Shown piece by piece: positions 7,076 through 15,844 of a DNA stretch of 17,500 nt (the first letter of the stretch is position 1; each line of letters begins with the position of its first letter). The notes under the pieces were generated by a model. That model saw nothing but the letters and a program-made list of their open reading frames with translations, had not been told where the DNA came from and made no database searches. The position numbers and the translations under genes were made by a program. This DNA comes from Cristatella mucedo (lineage: Eukaryota; Bryozoa; Phylactolaemata; Cristatellidae): NCBI GenBank assembly GCA_009760855.2, contig WPIO01000468.1:1-17500 (forward strand). The letters run 5' to 3'.

Positions 7076-8084
7076 CATAGCAAAGTCAGTAGAGCAGGTA
7101 ATTAAGACGACAAAGATAACGAAATGAAGGAGTGATGGTGGTTCAGGTAGAGATGGTGTAAAAGAACGTGTTGGAAAACCAAAGACTGCTGTGGATGTTG
7201 TAAGTAATGGAAATGATGCTGCTGCTAAAGGCATCATACAGTTTTCTCCATAATTAGCAGCTTAAATAAGCTGAAGGGCTTCTAACAAGATAGCTAGCAT
7301 AGTTCCAAAAGCTCTTATAGTTCTAAGTGTGATTCTAATAGTAGCCAACGTAGCTGTAGGACTTTTGGGTGTAATCACTGGGATCGTTGATTTAGGTTTA
7401 TTTATTAAGGAAAAGGTTTATGACATTGCTTACGGTAAATACGGAGGTATTAATTGGAAAACTAAATAGGAAAATAAAAATGGTCTAAGAAAGATGATTG
7501 CCAGTTTGGAATTGGTTGTGTATATCAACAATGTGTCGCTTGGAGCAGAGAAAGATAACGTAGATTGGCAATCGGATACTGGTGCGATTTAAAAAGAGAT
7601 ATTAAACAAAGATATAAGTTGGGATGCCAGTCAAATCAATTCGATATCTTGGTCAAATAATTTTATAATGTTGAAACGTAGAGGTTTATTAGGGGCAGTT
7701 CCAATAACATTGACTGCCTCTGCATTAGGTACTTCAGGAATGATGGCAGGAGCTGTTATTGCAGTGGCCACGTTGATAAAGCAGAATGTAATTAAGACGA
7801 TTGATTACACGGCAGGAGCACCGTCTCCCAGAACTCACGAAGATCGTGTAAGCACTCTCCGAAAAGCAAATCTAAAATCAGGGCGACATCATATATTAAG
7901 TAGATACGGGAAGTTTATAATTAGGATGGGACGTAGATCTAAGTAGAAAATTAAATATTATCAAGATTGTGCGATAGTTTTTGAGAAGCGTGAAAAACAG
8001 CACATTTAATCTGATGCAATTAAAGTACGCTATAGACTGAAACAAATACTTAATCAAAAGTTCGCGTGGGGAATAAGACATTAA
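7035..8084 (+). pseudogene. Coding-like frame with two hydrophobic segments, nonsense-riddled
   Basis: A single plus frame from 7035 to TAA 8082-8084 (about 350 codons) stays protein-like with no frameshift, although it contains internal stops at 7125, 7251, 7263, 7272, 7467, 7590, 7944 and 8007. The longest open piece is 7668-7943 (MLKRRGLLGAVPITLT...). In order there is a glycine-rich polar part near 7130-7165 (SDGGSGRDGVKERVG), a long hydrophobic segment near 7299-7400 (ALIVLSVILIVANVAVGLLG...), a second near 7680-7780 (GLLGAVPITLTASALGTSG, then MMAGAVIAVATLI), and a basic C-terminal part. This suggests a membrane-associated protein. Eight stops is fewer than random AT-rich DNA would give, but not overwhelmingly so. 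Family unknown. It may belong to the same lost element as 2924-4268. Confidence 0.42.
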
Positions 8085-8497
8085 TAAATAAAGATGAATT
8101 AATATACACGGGATAGAAAGTTATGCTATCAGACTATCAGAGGTGCATGCTTGTAAATAGTGTGGCTTTTCCACAAACCATAAATATGCCATTCTCAGCT
8201 TTATATTATCCATCTTTACCAAATTCATGGCTAGTAACCAAAGCTCAATGCAATCCCATAAAACAGAATTTGGATAATTGAATAAGCATAAAGATTGTGC
8301 TATTGTATGATAAGATTCAAGAGAATCATGAAACGCATTCAATAAAATGTGTTTTAGATTTTTTGTTAATCTAGCCACGAAACTGTTTGACAGTAAAGAG
8401 AGACAATTGTCTCTGCCTAAAGTAAATTTGGAGACTTGTCTGTGGTGGAAGCTTGAATAGTTTGTAGAAGAAAGCTTGGGCTGGCTCATTTACTTGA
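8085..8497. other. AT-rich spacer, nothing recognised
   Basis: The minus strand carries a 122-codon ORF (8489-8121), but its length is within chance for this window and it shows no motif. Plus-strand frames are short. One of them (KKAWAGSFT, then a stop at 8495) runs into the open frame that follows, which suggests that coding sequence once continued through here. Confidence 0.35.
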
Positions 8498-8773
8498 ATC
8501 AAGGAACGCTTAGCTGAACGCTATAAAGTTGTAAACCATTTAGGCAAAGCTGCAAAGTGGCATGGCAATGATTGCACCGATACTGCTGATCTAAAGGAGC
8601 CGAAAAATAAAGAATTAAGGAATATATCTGGTCTAAGGTTGACTGAGGCTAATTCTAAATTCGCTTCCGACTCCAATCAACCTGATTACGATCGCCAATA
8701 CGCTAAAGAATTACGTTCAATCATGTCAGGAAAAGCGTGGCTAGGACTTCCACTTAAGGAGAACAAGAAGTAA
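8498..8773 (+). pseudogene. Open 91-codon basic protein fragment without a start codon
   Basis: A plus frame is open from just after TGA 8495-8497 to TAA 8771-8773. It is hydrophilic and lysine-rich with a natural-looking composition (for example KERLAERYKVVNHLGKAAKW, and QYAKELRSIMSGKAWLGLPL near the C-terminus). The only ATG is late in the frame, so the N-terminus is lost or lies beyond the preceding stop. It is followed after about 30 nt by another coding-like frame on the same strand. I recognise no domain. Together with its neighbours it looks like part of a row of plus-strand genes. Confidence 0.42.
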
Positions 8774-8805
8774 AAAATACATTTTTAAGGTATAACCATA
8801 AATAA

Positions 8806-9117
8806 TGTATCAGCAATGCCAATTTTTGCTCGTTCATTTCTACAGTTTGGCAGAACCAGAGAGATGTTATTCGATATATTCTTTTTTATACCGAGCCGAG
8901 GCAGAAGAAGAAAAACGAGACCAAACTCAAGAAAGTATACTTGAAGGCTTTATTTTTTTGAAAGATTTGGACCATTCATGGCATTGAATTCTTCAGGCAT
9001 ATTGGTATAGATCTAAATGGTTATGAGATAGATCACATAAATGGAAAGAAAGATGTCACTTTTTTAACTATAAAAAACGATACTGTAAAACCCACAAACT
9101 TATCTATGGTGTGCTAA
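8806..9117 (+). pseudogene. Coding-like frame with one stop, lysine-rich then polar
   Basis: A plus frame from 8806 to TAA 9115-9117 has a single internal TGA at 8959-8961. Before the stop it reads EPRQKKKNETKLKKVYLKAL. After it, HGIEFFRHIGIDLNGYEIDH, then NGKKDVTFLTIKNDTVKPTN. The continuity of natural composition across the stop favours a former gene of about 100 codons. The overlapping ATG-started ORF at 8805-8987 reads less like a protein and is treated as a shadow. No family is recognised. The IDHING wording recalls HNH-type sites, but the downstream N-N-R pattern is missing, so I do not call it. Confidence 0.42.
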
Positions 9118-9990
9118 CGCCCAAGCTTCTTGGAAACTTAATCAGCAAGTGCAACGATCGATCGTGTGCTAAATTGTTTCGTTAGAGTCTAGGAACGCAA
9201 ACGCGTTGAACTATTTTTTCCATATTTTTATTCTTTGAGTTGCAATCTAACTTTTAGAGGAGATCCTTTAGTGATGAAGATTTTTCCATTCAGAACTGGG
9301 CACCCGTCTAGCAGGAGAAGCTCCAGCAGCAGATGGAGTGCAGGAGCACTTGGCTAAGCACAAGTAGCAAACCACGCAGCAGCAGCAACCGCTGTATGTG
9401 ATGGCGCAGCCAAGGAGTGGCTCTCAGCGAACAGCTTGATGCACAGCGCCTGCTCGTAATGCAAGGAGCTCTCCTGCTGCTTATACTGAAGGTCCACGTC
9501 GTCATCTGACTGTGCTGCTGCAGCTGCAACGAAGGGGCTATGCACGCAGCTGCCCAGGACGCGGTTTTGCCAGATGCTCTTCTGCAACGTGCATGGCACA
9601 GCCAACTTCGCAAAAAACTCCTGTTGAATGCAGTTCACACTCGATTTAAACGTTACTCCAAGGATCGCCTTAGGCATACAGCAGATGTGGACACAGGCAA
9701 ATGGAGATTCGAGATTGCATACAGATGACACAGTCAGGAAATGCATGGGGAAATCAGAAGTCAGAAGAGAACCTGTCGAATGAATTTCCATGACAGCAAG
9801 CAGAATTATCAAAAAAATTGCAACTCAGCCCGCTATGTTCTTACATACTCCAACGTTTATGGTAGCCGTGCATGCAGGTGTAAATGTGACAGAAAGCACT
9901 CCGGCAGCTAAGCTGCATTGGCCACTCAACACAACTAAGCCCATAAGGAAGGGGCATCTCCAGTGATGCTATTCCCGATAGCTGTTATAA
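9118..9990. other. No recognised gene; GCA/TGC-rich stretch at 9300-9580
   Basis: Base composition becomes more balanced after about 9290. A minus-strand ORF of 152 codons (9812-9354) includes an alanine run from GCA/GCT repeats (FVAAAAAQSDDDVDLQYKQQ), but that length is expected by chance about once in such a window, and I see no splice sites that frame it convincingly. A 62-codon plus ORF (9540-9728) overlaps it. Confidence 0.4.
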
Positions 9991-10839
9991 TTGTCCTCCT
10001 CAATAAACGAGGTTCAGCCTCAAACGTGGCCTCAGTACCGGTCCAAAGAAACTGAGGACCGGTTACCCAGGCCAAAGCATCGACATTCCTACTTCAATGC
10101 TCCTTTCGACATCACCAGACTTACTGAGAGGGCATATTCTGGAGAATGGCATCGCATCAATACCAACAGACGTTTTCCTGATAACCCTGTAGTTCGATTG
10201 CATGCTGGCTGGTACCACTCGTTTCCTCAACAGCTGGTGGGAGCATCCCAAGAGGGGCCTGTGCACAGCTGCGGTCAGCTTCTAATGAGGCATTGACACT
10301 GGCCGATAACCGCTGGTGAACAGATGGTGGATTCACCATCGGGGTCGGCCAAGGGACAGCCAGGGTCGAGGAAAAGAGTCAAGCGAGAGTCGGGGCCGGG
10401 GGAGCCGTGTGCTCTTCGGCTCCGTCCGTTGGTAAAAAACTGTCGGCGTTGGGCATCGGCTGGCTCTCTGATGGGCGAACCAAACGATTGATCAATGTGC
10501 TAAAGGCTTTATCAGTGGTTTAAGCAAGTCTTGATAATCTGTTGTGAAGGTTTCCCACAGCACAAGTTTGGGCTGAGGATTGCTGAGGAAAGCAGCTTGA
10601 TAGCTGATGGCTTAAGGTAATTGAGACGACAGGTAGTACTCACGACCCTAATGAATCTGACGAAAGCCCCAGCAGGCTTGCAGTCGTGAAGGAGACTAGC
10701 AGGACGGAAGACAACCCGACTCTTACTACATCTATTGACCACAAGAGGTGTCTCGAACTGTATTTGATGTTCAATTGGACACTAGAAAGATCCTTTGGCA
10801 GCAAGGTAATCGATTTAAACATCTACGTTTGTCGAGATA
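9991..10839. other. Unassigned region with a moderately protein-like plus ORF
   Basis: The plus ORF at 9991-10296 (101 codons) reads RSKETEDRLPRPKHRHSYFN and later ITRLTERAYSGEWHRIN. The composition is plausible but I know no family. From 10300 to 10840 there are only chance-length ORFs on both strands. CAGCAAG followed by GTAATC near 10805 resembles a weak splice donor. Nothing firm can be said. Confidence 0.25.
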
Positions 10840-11475
10840 TTGGGCAACCAGGCTCAAAGGCCCCCCGAGATTTGCCAGTCCCGCAAGCCCTACTATGAGA
10901 TCGGCCTTCAGGTGGGGAAGAAAGGATACAGTGTAACTTCTCCTAGTGTACTTGGTGTACCGAGAAAGGAACCGACCGAGAATTGGGTTACTTCAGACTT
11001 TTCTGATCTCATTTCGATTCAATGTTCCATAAATCTTTTCTTGCTCGCATTGTGTGATTCTAGCATTTATTATAACCCAGCTGACCCCCTATGCGGCAAA
11101 TTTCGCACATTTGCTGATTCATCTCCTCTCCTAGCTCATAAGCACGGTGTCACTCAAAGACAGGTCACACTCGAGACCCAACAGTCCTGTGAGAGCATTC
11201 TGTCAACTCCGATTATTTCCAACGTTGTGAGCATTCGTGTGCACGTTTTGTTAAACAGCAAACGACCTGTAGAACTTGGAACACAACCAAACTCAACAAC
11301 GCTTAATCATCAACTCCTTTCGCAGACTTTAATCTTTCAGGATCTTTCTATCGTCTGTTGCCCAGGAACACTTCTTTCCGATTGGTTAGCAATGCTGCAA
11401 ACGCGTAGCAGTAGTAATGCTGCACTCCAATTGTCTAGCCATGGTTGGATGGGCCCTCCAGCGTCAAACTTTTAG
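10840..11475 (+). CDS. Longest ORF of the window, 211 codons, unidentified
   Basis: Opens with MGNQAQRPPEICQSRKPYYE and closes at TAG 11473-11475. An uninterrupted frame this long is mildly improbable by chance in this window, which is the only real argument for it. The sequence has no signal peptide, no membrane span, no repeated motif and no catalytic signature I can recognise. It is serine- and leucine-rich in its second half. No clear splice sites or promoter flank it. It may be an exon of a host gene, part of an old repeat, or fortuitous. Other frames over the same DNA are broken. Confidence 0.25.
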   Translation: MGNQAQRPPEICQSRKPYYEIGLQVGKKGYSVTSPSVLGVPRKEPTENWVTSDFSDLISIQCSINLFLLALCDSSIYYNPADPLCGKFRTFADSSPLLAHKHGVTQRQVTLETQQSCESILSTPIISNVVSIRVHVLLNSKRPVELGTQPNSTTLNHQLLSQTLIFQDLSIVCCPGTLLSDWLAMLQTRSSSNAALQLSSHGWMGPPASNF

Positions 11476-11555
11476 GCTTGGGAGTGTAGTACGCTGGGGT
11501 ACGTTTTATCACGCCACGATCTCCACACCAAATTCTGACATCTGACCACGCTCGA

Positions 11556-11573
11556 ATATCTTTCTCTTTGCAG
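11556..11573 (+). other. Good 3' splice-site consensus (possible intron end)
   Basis: ATATCTTTCTCTTTGCAG at 11556-11573 is a pyrimidine tract ending in CAG, a strong acceptor consensus. The following frame stays open for 50 codons (FTSTSESETVCESQNPMN...) to TAA at 11723. No matching donor closes an exon in that frame, so this is a hint only. Confidence 0.25.
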
Positions 11574-11725
11574 CATTTACGTCCACCTCGGAGTCGGAAA
11601 CCGTGTGCGAATCGCAAAACCCTATGAACCTCGACATTAAATCTGTTAGCCAAAAATGTCTTTCTGGCTGCTTCTTATCCCTCCTGCAACTAACCTGCCA
11701 TCGCTGGTGGAATGCTACAACATAA

Positions 11726-12734
11726 CGCTTGCAGGTGTCCTCGGCGACGTGCTCCTCTGAATAAATATACGCCCTTGGTAAGACAGCTATCGGCTTACAT
11801 CAGACGTCAAACAAGCAATCTAGGAAAGCATATCGGTCCATCGATTAGCGACAATAATTTTCGAAAGGTGCTACAAATCGTTTCTAGCATAGGAGAAGTC
11901 TAACTTGTATAAGAACATTTGATAAGGTATGGGCAATCTGTGCTGCAGCCATACTCGTGTGGCTGTGGTGGTTGCTGGTTGCATTGACTCTCTCACACCC
12001 TAGGCATGAGAGATCTGTGTCAGTTCACTTCGTCTCACAACTCACAGTCTTCCTCTATAAGCTCAGTCGGTGGAACAAAAGTAGACATTAGTGGGCACTA
12101 GAAGACTGGATTAAAGTTGACATGTAGAAGAGCGCGAGAACCTTGGCCTGCTGCTGCTGTTGCTTAATATCCAGGACTGCCCCGTCAGCCGCCCAGCGGA
12201 AGCACTACCTCAAGCTGTCCTTTCTCGCGGAGCTTCTGGCAGAATGGCATCTGGAATGACAGCAGGCTGATGGCAGGCGAGGGAGAGTGGGCTTACACGT
12301 TGACCCTCGGCAGTAGACGCACCTGAAAGAAGTCGGCCCCAAGAGATGCCTAATCACTGCAATCAGTTATATGCCCACAAAAAAATCTTCATTTCGCCCA
12401 CGGTTCTTGATCCGTCGGCAGACAGAATGCTCAATTGAAACGCGGCAAGTGACTGCTCAATTGCATTGATGAGACTGCTAGTTAAAGCCCACCAGCCAAT
12501 AGTTATCCGATTGCACATTGGCCTACAACAGGCAAGAAAACAGCTGTCACAGGTGTTGACAGCGGTTGTCGTACACCCCTGTACGACACTAAAGGAGCGT
12601 ACACTCATAGAGGCTCGCCATAAGCCATTAGAGCATACCCGCCGGAGACAGAGGGTGTCTTGGTAAGAGCACGAGAAAAAAGGGCTGTCTCGGTATAGTC
12701 CAACAGCCAGTGGCCAGCCCTGCCCTTTCTGCAG
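11726..12734. other. No recognised gene
   Basis: A 63-codon plus ORF (11712-11903, with YTPLVRQLSAYIRRQTSN) and overlapping ORFs of about 80 codons on both strands near 12363-12666 are all within chance length and show no motif. No repeat, tRNA-like box or tandem array is visible to me here. Confidence 0.4.
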
Positions 12735-12943
12735 TCAGCAGTAAACGATGGCAGCATCATGCCACGGGGCGCTCGGGGTAGAGTGCGGTACTGCCCTGGC
12801 GCTCCGACTGCTAGAGTGTGCACCACGACGGCGGGCATTCATATGTGGCCGAATCAATGACAGCCGCGTAGTTTTAAGCATTGAACATGATAGCAAGAGT
12901 CGAAGCAAGCAAGATGGTGAGCACAAGCAAGCACAGCACTCAC

Positions 12944-13149
12944 CTGGGCTCTCAGTCTGGAAATCTCCACCCAGAACATGCTTAGAGATTGTGAAAGAAT
13001 GCAAATAACACTGGCGCTGTGGTAAGCAATCTGAGTACCTTCATCTGCAAACCTACTGTAAAATGAACAGAAGCCTAGTAAAATAGAAGTTGTTGTAGGG
13101 GAATGCATGGCATATCCACCAAATTTTGCATCACTGCCTGATGATAGTG
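12944..13149 (-). CDS. Possible internal exon ending in a perfect splice donor
   Basis: On the minus strand the open frame GSDAKFGGYAMHSPTTTSIL...SRLRAQ runs into CAG|GTGAGT (exon end at 12944, intron from 12943), an exact match to the donor consensus. Upstream, TTGGTTCTTCTGGTAG (ending at 13150) and CTATCATCAG (ending at 13138) are acceptor-like, and either would give an exon of about 194-206 nt open in this frame. The frame carries aromatic and cysteine residues but no domain I recognise. No neighbouring exon was found, so it could be coincidence. Confidence 0.25.
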
Positions 13150-13199
13150 CTACCAGAAGAACCAATTATTTTACAACTATTTTACTATTTGATCCTGCT

Positions 13200-13520
13200 G
13201 TGAACTGCCAAGCAGGTTTGTTTAGCCTGCAATAAAGATGGCAAGGTGCACCTTTAATAAAAAAAAGTTGCATACATACGAATCCATGCCCACAGGTAGC
13301 ATTTTTATGTATTGATTTTGTAAATCTCAGCACTGTGTAGCATGTTATTGCGATTTGTGGGCTGAATGATGCACCCTAGTTTAGGCCAAACTCAAATAAT
13401 GTTAAGGTTGCCAGAAAAATAGGCTGAGGAACGTAGTACTTAGCAACAAAAATTGCAGATTATACAGCTGTGACATAAAGCCATTGTCACAATGAGGTAT
13501 GGACGTAAGGAACACAAATC
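13200..13520. other. No gene seen
   Basis: AT-leaning sequence with short A runs (13260-13266) and only short ORFs. It precedes the 3' end of LINE fragment copy 3. Confidence 0.45.
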
Positions 13521-13527
13521 CTAATAC

Positions 13528-14150
13528 GACTCTTAGAAAGACCGAATATTTATCCAGGTGCTTTACAACTCACTGCACGAGAACCAATAATCCAGGGTTA
13601 ATTATATTCAAGCTTCATGATTATGCAAGCATGCTAAAGCCCACAAGCAGACACTTAAAGCCACCGGTTAGGACCAAGAATCGGTAACACTAAATGAATC
13701 ACGAACAGGTAAGCATGCAAAGCAAGATGAGCAGATTAAAGGGACTAAAATGATGCAAAGTTACTGCACGTAGCAAATAAAGTAGAAAGTAAGTTCCAGA
13801 CTTCCGGTACATTCAAGCCCGATCACCAAATGATTTCCATTTAGTGTAAAGGATGGAGGAGACGACTTAATACCAAGGAGTCATGGGTTGTATGAGAGAG
13901 CACTACAGGAGCAAGGATGGACAGGTAGGCTTTGTGTAATCTAATGAACCATAGGCCAAAGTTTTGAGCTTGATGCCGCAACTTAATGTTTGATAGAAAG
14001 CCAGTAGTGGTCAAACAGAGGTGGCATGATGTTACTTATGTGCCGCAAACTGCAGACTAGTAGATCAGCTGAGCTTCTCATCAGTTGCACCTGATTAAGG
14101 GCACAAGTCAGGAATCCTGAGTAAAGTGAATTGTAGTAATTGTGGCGAGA
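13528..14150 (-). mobile_element. LINE fragment, copy 3 (RT C-terminal domain and 3' region)
   Basis: The minus strand near 14150-14040 reads NYYNSLYSGFLTCALNQVQL then MRSSADLLVCSLRHIS, the counterpart of DYCNSLLDGVP in copy 1, and near 14000 it reads PPLFDHYWLSIKH (family L-H-W-L-P-I-K). Later pieces (LELTFYFIC near 13770-13800) fit the terminal part of L2-type ORF2. At 13534-13568 the block TTAGAAAGACCG...CCAGGTGCTTTACA resembles the pre-tail block at 4441-4468. It is strongly diverged, with several stops, and older-looking than copy 2. Confidence 0.6.
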
Positions 14151-14309
14151 TATAAAAAACTCCTAAAATCTACCAATTTCTTTGCAAAAATCTGGCATTT
14201 TAAAAATATTGGAGCTTTTCCGGACCTTGTAAACATAGCAAAGATAGCTTAGCTGTTCATCGGCTTTTTGTGTTGCAGCAAATAAGCCTTTAAGGCATAC
14301 CCTAGGTTA

Positions 14310-14424
14310 GCATAGGGGTCACTACCACTTGCAGTTGGCAATTAAAGGATCACCCACTACTGGACTCGAACCTGGATATGCGGGTCATGAAGAGCGAACA
14401 TCTTATCACTAAGCTAAGACTCAG
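14310..14424 (-). mobile_element. tRNA-derived SINE head fragment
   Basis: Read minus: an A-box-like TTAGCTTAGTGATAAGATG, then a B box GGTTCGAGTCC that matches the RNA polymerase III consensus exactly, then GGGTGATCCTTTAATTGCCA and ACTGCAAGTGGTAGTGA. The last part aligns with GGGCGATCCTTTATTGCCAC and TGCATGCGGTGGTGATA of the full SINE at 14985-15316, so it is the same family. The body is lost after about 14310. Confidence 0.68.
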
Positions 14425-14508
14425 GAGCAAGCCTTGGAGAAGTTGAGCATGTGACTGGTTTTCAGTGCCCCAGACACGACTTTCATGTCTAATTTCATTT
14501 CTCTCATA

Positions 14509-14580
14509 CCCTAGTTTAGCCGAGAGGTAGGGTGCTAGTCTTCAACTACCAAGGCAGAATGTTTGAACCCTTTGGCAAAT
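14509..14580 (+). mobile_element. tRNA-like SINE head, plus strand
   Basis: AGTTTAGCCGAGAGGTAGGG resembles a tRNA D-arm and A box, followed by TAGTCTTCAACTACCAAGG and a decayed B box, GTTTGAACCC. It points away from the minus-strand head at 14310-14424, 85 bp off. Acceptor-stem pairing and a CCA-compatible end are not evident, so it is a SINE-type relic and not a working tRNA gene. The body may continue to about 14960 but I cannot define it. Confidence 0.5.
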
Positions 14581-14984
14581 GTTAAGCACATGGATAGAGA
14601 TCAGGTTCTTTTTAGGGCAATATACCGGTCAATTATTTTTTCAAGACAATCAGTGTGAACCAGTGGGCATGCACCATGTCGCTTACTAAGGATTGCGACG
14701 ACTTTGCCAAGGTAGTCATATGGACCGACGTCAGTTGGCTATCTTAAAGCCAAGGAGAAGTGAAATTCCCCAAAAAACCACTGCTGTCTAGTTATTCCCA
14801 CCCGATTACACCGTTGAGTGCCCACTGCCGGCTTAACCCAGCCACGACAGTGTGGTATGCCGAGACAGTGAAAGATCTCGGTTGCATAGGTTGTACCACA
14901 CCAGACCCTTGACCTCCATGAGCTGCACAGCGAAGAGCTGATCACCAGACGCAACTAAAACATACAATATATCTATAAGAATCC
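14581..14984. other. Probable repeat body, unclassified
   Basis: There are no ORFs beyond chance length. Sequence continues from the plus-strand tRNA-like head into moderately GC-balanced DNA up to the tail of the next SINE. It may be the body of that SINE or of another short repeat, but no second copy is visible in this window to prove it. Confidence 0.35.
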
Positions 14985-15316
14985 GATATTGTATCTCTGT
15001 CTGTAACTCCTCAAAGCCATTAAGACTATGTGGGTGCTATGCCAGAGAGTTTTTTTACAGTGCACTCTAAGCCTAAGCAGCTTTCGGTATGCATTCGCTA
15101 GCCAAGAGACTTCATCTCATGCAATAAACAGAAAGTGAGAAAAAATTCTAGCTGATTAAACAGCCTCTTTATGTATAGCGACAGAAGAGCCTTTACTGCT
15201 ATCACCACCGCATGCAGTGGCAATAAAGGATCGCCCACCGCAGGAATCAAACCCGTGCCCTCGGGACCGAGGTCGTGAAAAGCCACCGCCTTACCTAGTG
15301 TGCCATTACGGCTCAC
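14985..15316 (-). mobile_element. Near-full-length tRNA-derived SINE
   Basis: The minus strand starts at 15316 with GTGAGCCGTAATGGCACACT. A tRNA-like A box (TGGCACACTAGGTAAGG) and a B box (GGTTTGATTCC) are followed by GGGCGATCCTTTATTGCC and a body with TGCATGAGATGAAGTCTCTT. The 3' part contains AAGCTGCTTAGGC and CACCCACATAGTC and ends GAGATACAATATC before an AT-rich end. The head is shared with 14310-14424. The 3' part is shared with 925-1055 and 4288-4405, so the element is defined by several copies in this window. Possible flanking repeats (ATATGCTTTG near 15320 and GTATGTTTTAG near 14958, minus strand) are imperfect. Confidence 0.75.
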
Positions 15317-15538
15317 CAAAGCATATCAGAGTCAGGAGAGTAGTCGAGGTAGTGAGTAGCATGGAAGTAGCAGCTCAGGGCCACTGAAAAGGACAAGCCA
15401 CAGTCGGCAGCAGGAGAGTAGTTGTCGTTGCAGACCGTTGGCGAGAGAAGCTTTAGCTCTGCAGGTCCTAGACTGCGGAACTAACTCGCTTCCACTACGC
15501 ATGCGCGCTCTGCCCGTGGCAGCCGCTTCGTGCCGCTC

Positions 15539-15690
15539 GTGCGCGAGCTAGCACGTGCGCGAGCTAGCACGTGCGCGAGCTAGCACGTGCGCGAGCTAGC
15601 ACGTGCGCGAGCTAGCACGTGCGCGAGCTAGCACGTGCGCGAGCTAGCACGTGCGCGAGCTAGCACGTGCGCGAGCTAGCACGTGCGCGG
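15539..15690. repeat. Tandem array of nine identical 16-bp units with CACGTG at every junction
   Basis: GTGCGCGAGCTAGCAC is repeated nine times without one change (15539-15682), then a partial unit GTGCGCGG. Each junction makes CACGTG, the core of the bHLH E-box, so nine sites lie exactly 16 bp apart (first at 15552-15557, last at 15680-15685). GCTAGC, a palindrome, and GCGCG occur in each unit as well. The region is rich in CpG. The identity of the copies means recent expansion, gene conversion or selection. It stands about 450 bp upstream of a TATA-like box. Confidence 0.95.
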
Positions 15691-15700
15691 GCTCTGTGTT

Positions 15701-15806
15701 AATTTAACAAATAATAATAAATAAATAAAATATTCGCAATATAATAATAAATAATATAATAATAATAAATAATAATAATTAAATAATAATAAATAAAATA
15801 ATAACA
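15701..15806. repeat. AAT/AAAT microsatellite tract
   Basis: About 100 bp of nearly pure AAT and AAAT units on the plus strand (ATT on the minus strand). It sits abruptly between the GC-rich 16-bp array and a GC-rich hairpin. Read minus it could be the ATT tail of a lost LINE or SINE insertion, but no adjoining tail block is seen. Confidence 0.9.
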
Positions 15807-15814
15807 GGTGGCAT

Positions 15815-15844
15815 GCGCGGCCGCTGTGCACAGAGCGGCCGCGC
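15815..15844. other. Perfect GC-rich hairpin
   Basis: Arms GCGCGGCCGCT (15815-15825) and AGCGGCCGCGC (15834-15844) are exact reverse complements around an 8-nt loop, GTGCACAG. Every arm pair but one is G-C, so a transcript or single strand would fold stably. A run of T does not follow, so it is not a bacterial-type terminator. It may be a transcription-factor dyad, a replication or recombination cruciform, or a chance result of local composition. Confidence 0.85.

Noticed and set aside
8121-8489. 122-codon minus-strand ORF as a gene
   Set aside because: It is of chance length, has no motif, and opposes a row of plus-strand coding-like frames.
8962-9117. HNH homing endonuclease, suggested by the IDHING wording
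   Set aside because: The asparagine and arginine pattern that should follow the histidine in HNH domains is absent, and the frame is short.
9354-9812. 152-codon minus-strand ORF with an alanine run, considered as a host exon
   Set aside because: Its length is expected by chance about once in this window, the alanines come from a GCA/GCT repeat, and no convincing splice sites frame it.
14509-14580. Working tRNA gene
   Set aside because: The A and B boxes are recognisable, but the B box is degenerate, no acceptor stem pairs, and similar heads nearby belong to SINEs.
15539-15690. CRISPR array
   Set aside because: The 16-bp units are contiguous with no spacers, and the context is eukaryotic. 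It is a minisatellite.
15815-15844. Rho-independent terminator
   Set aside because: No T run follows the hairpin, and the surrounding DNA is eukaryotic.
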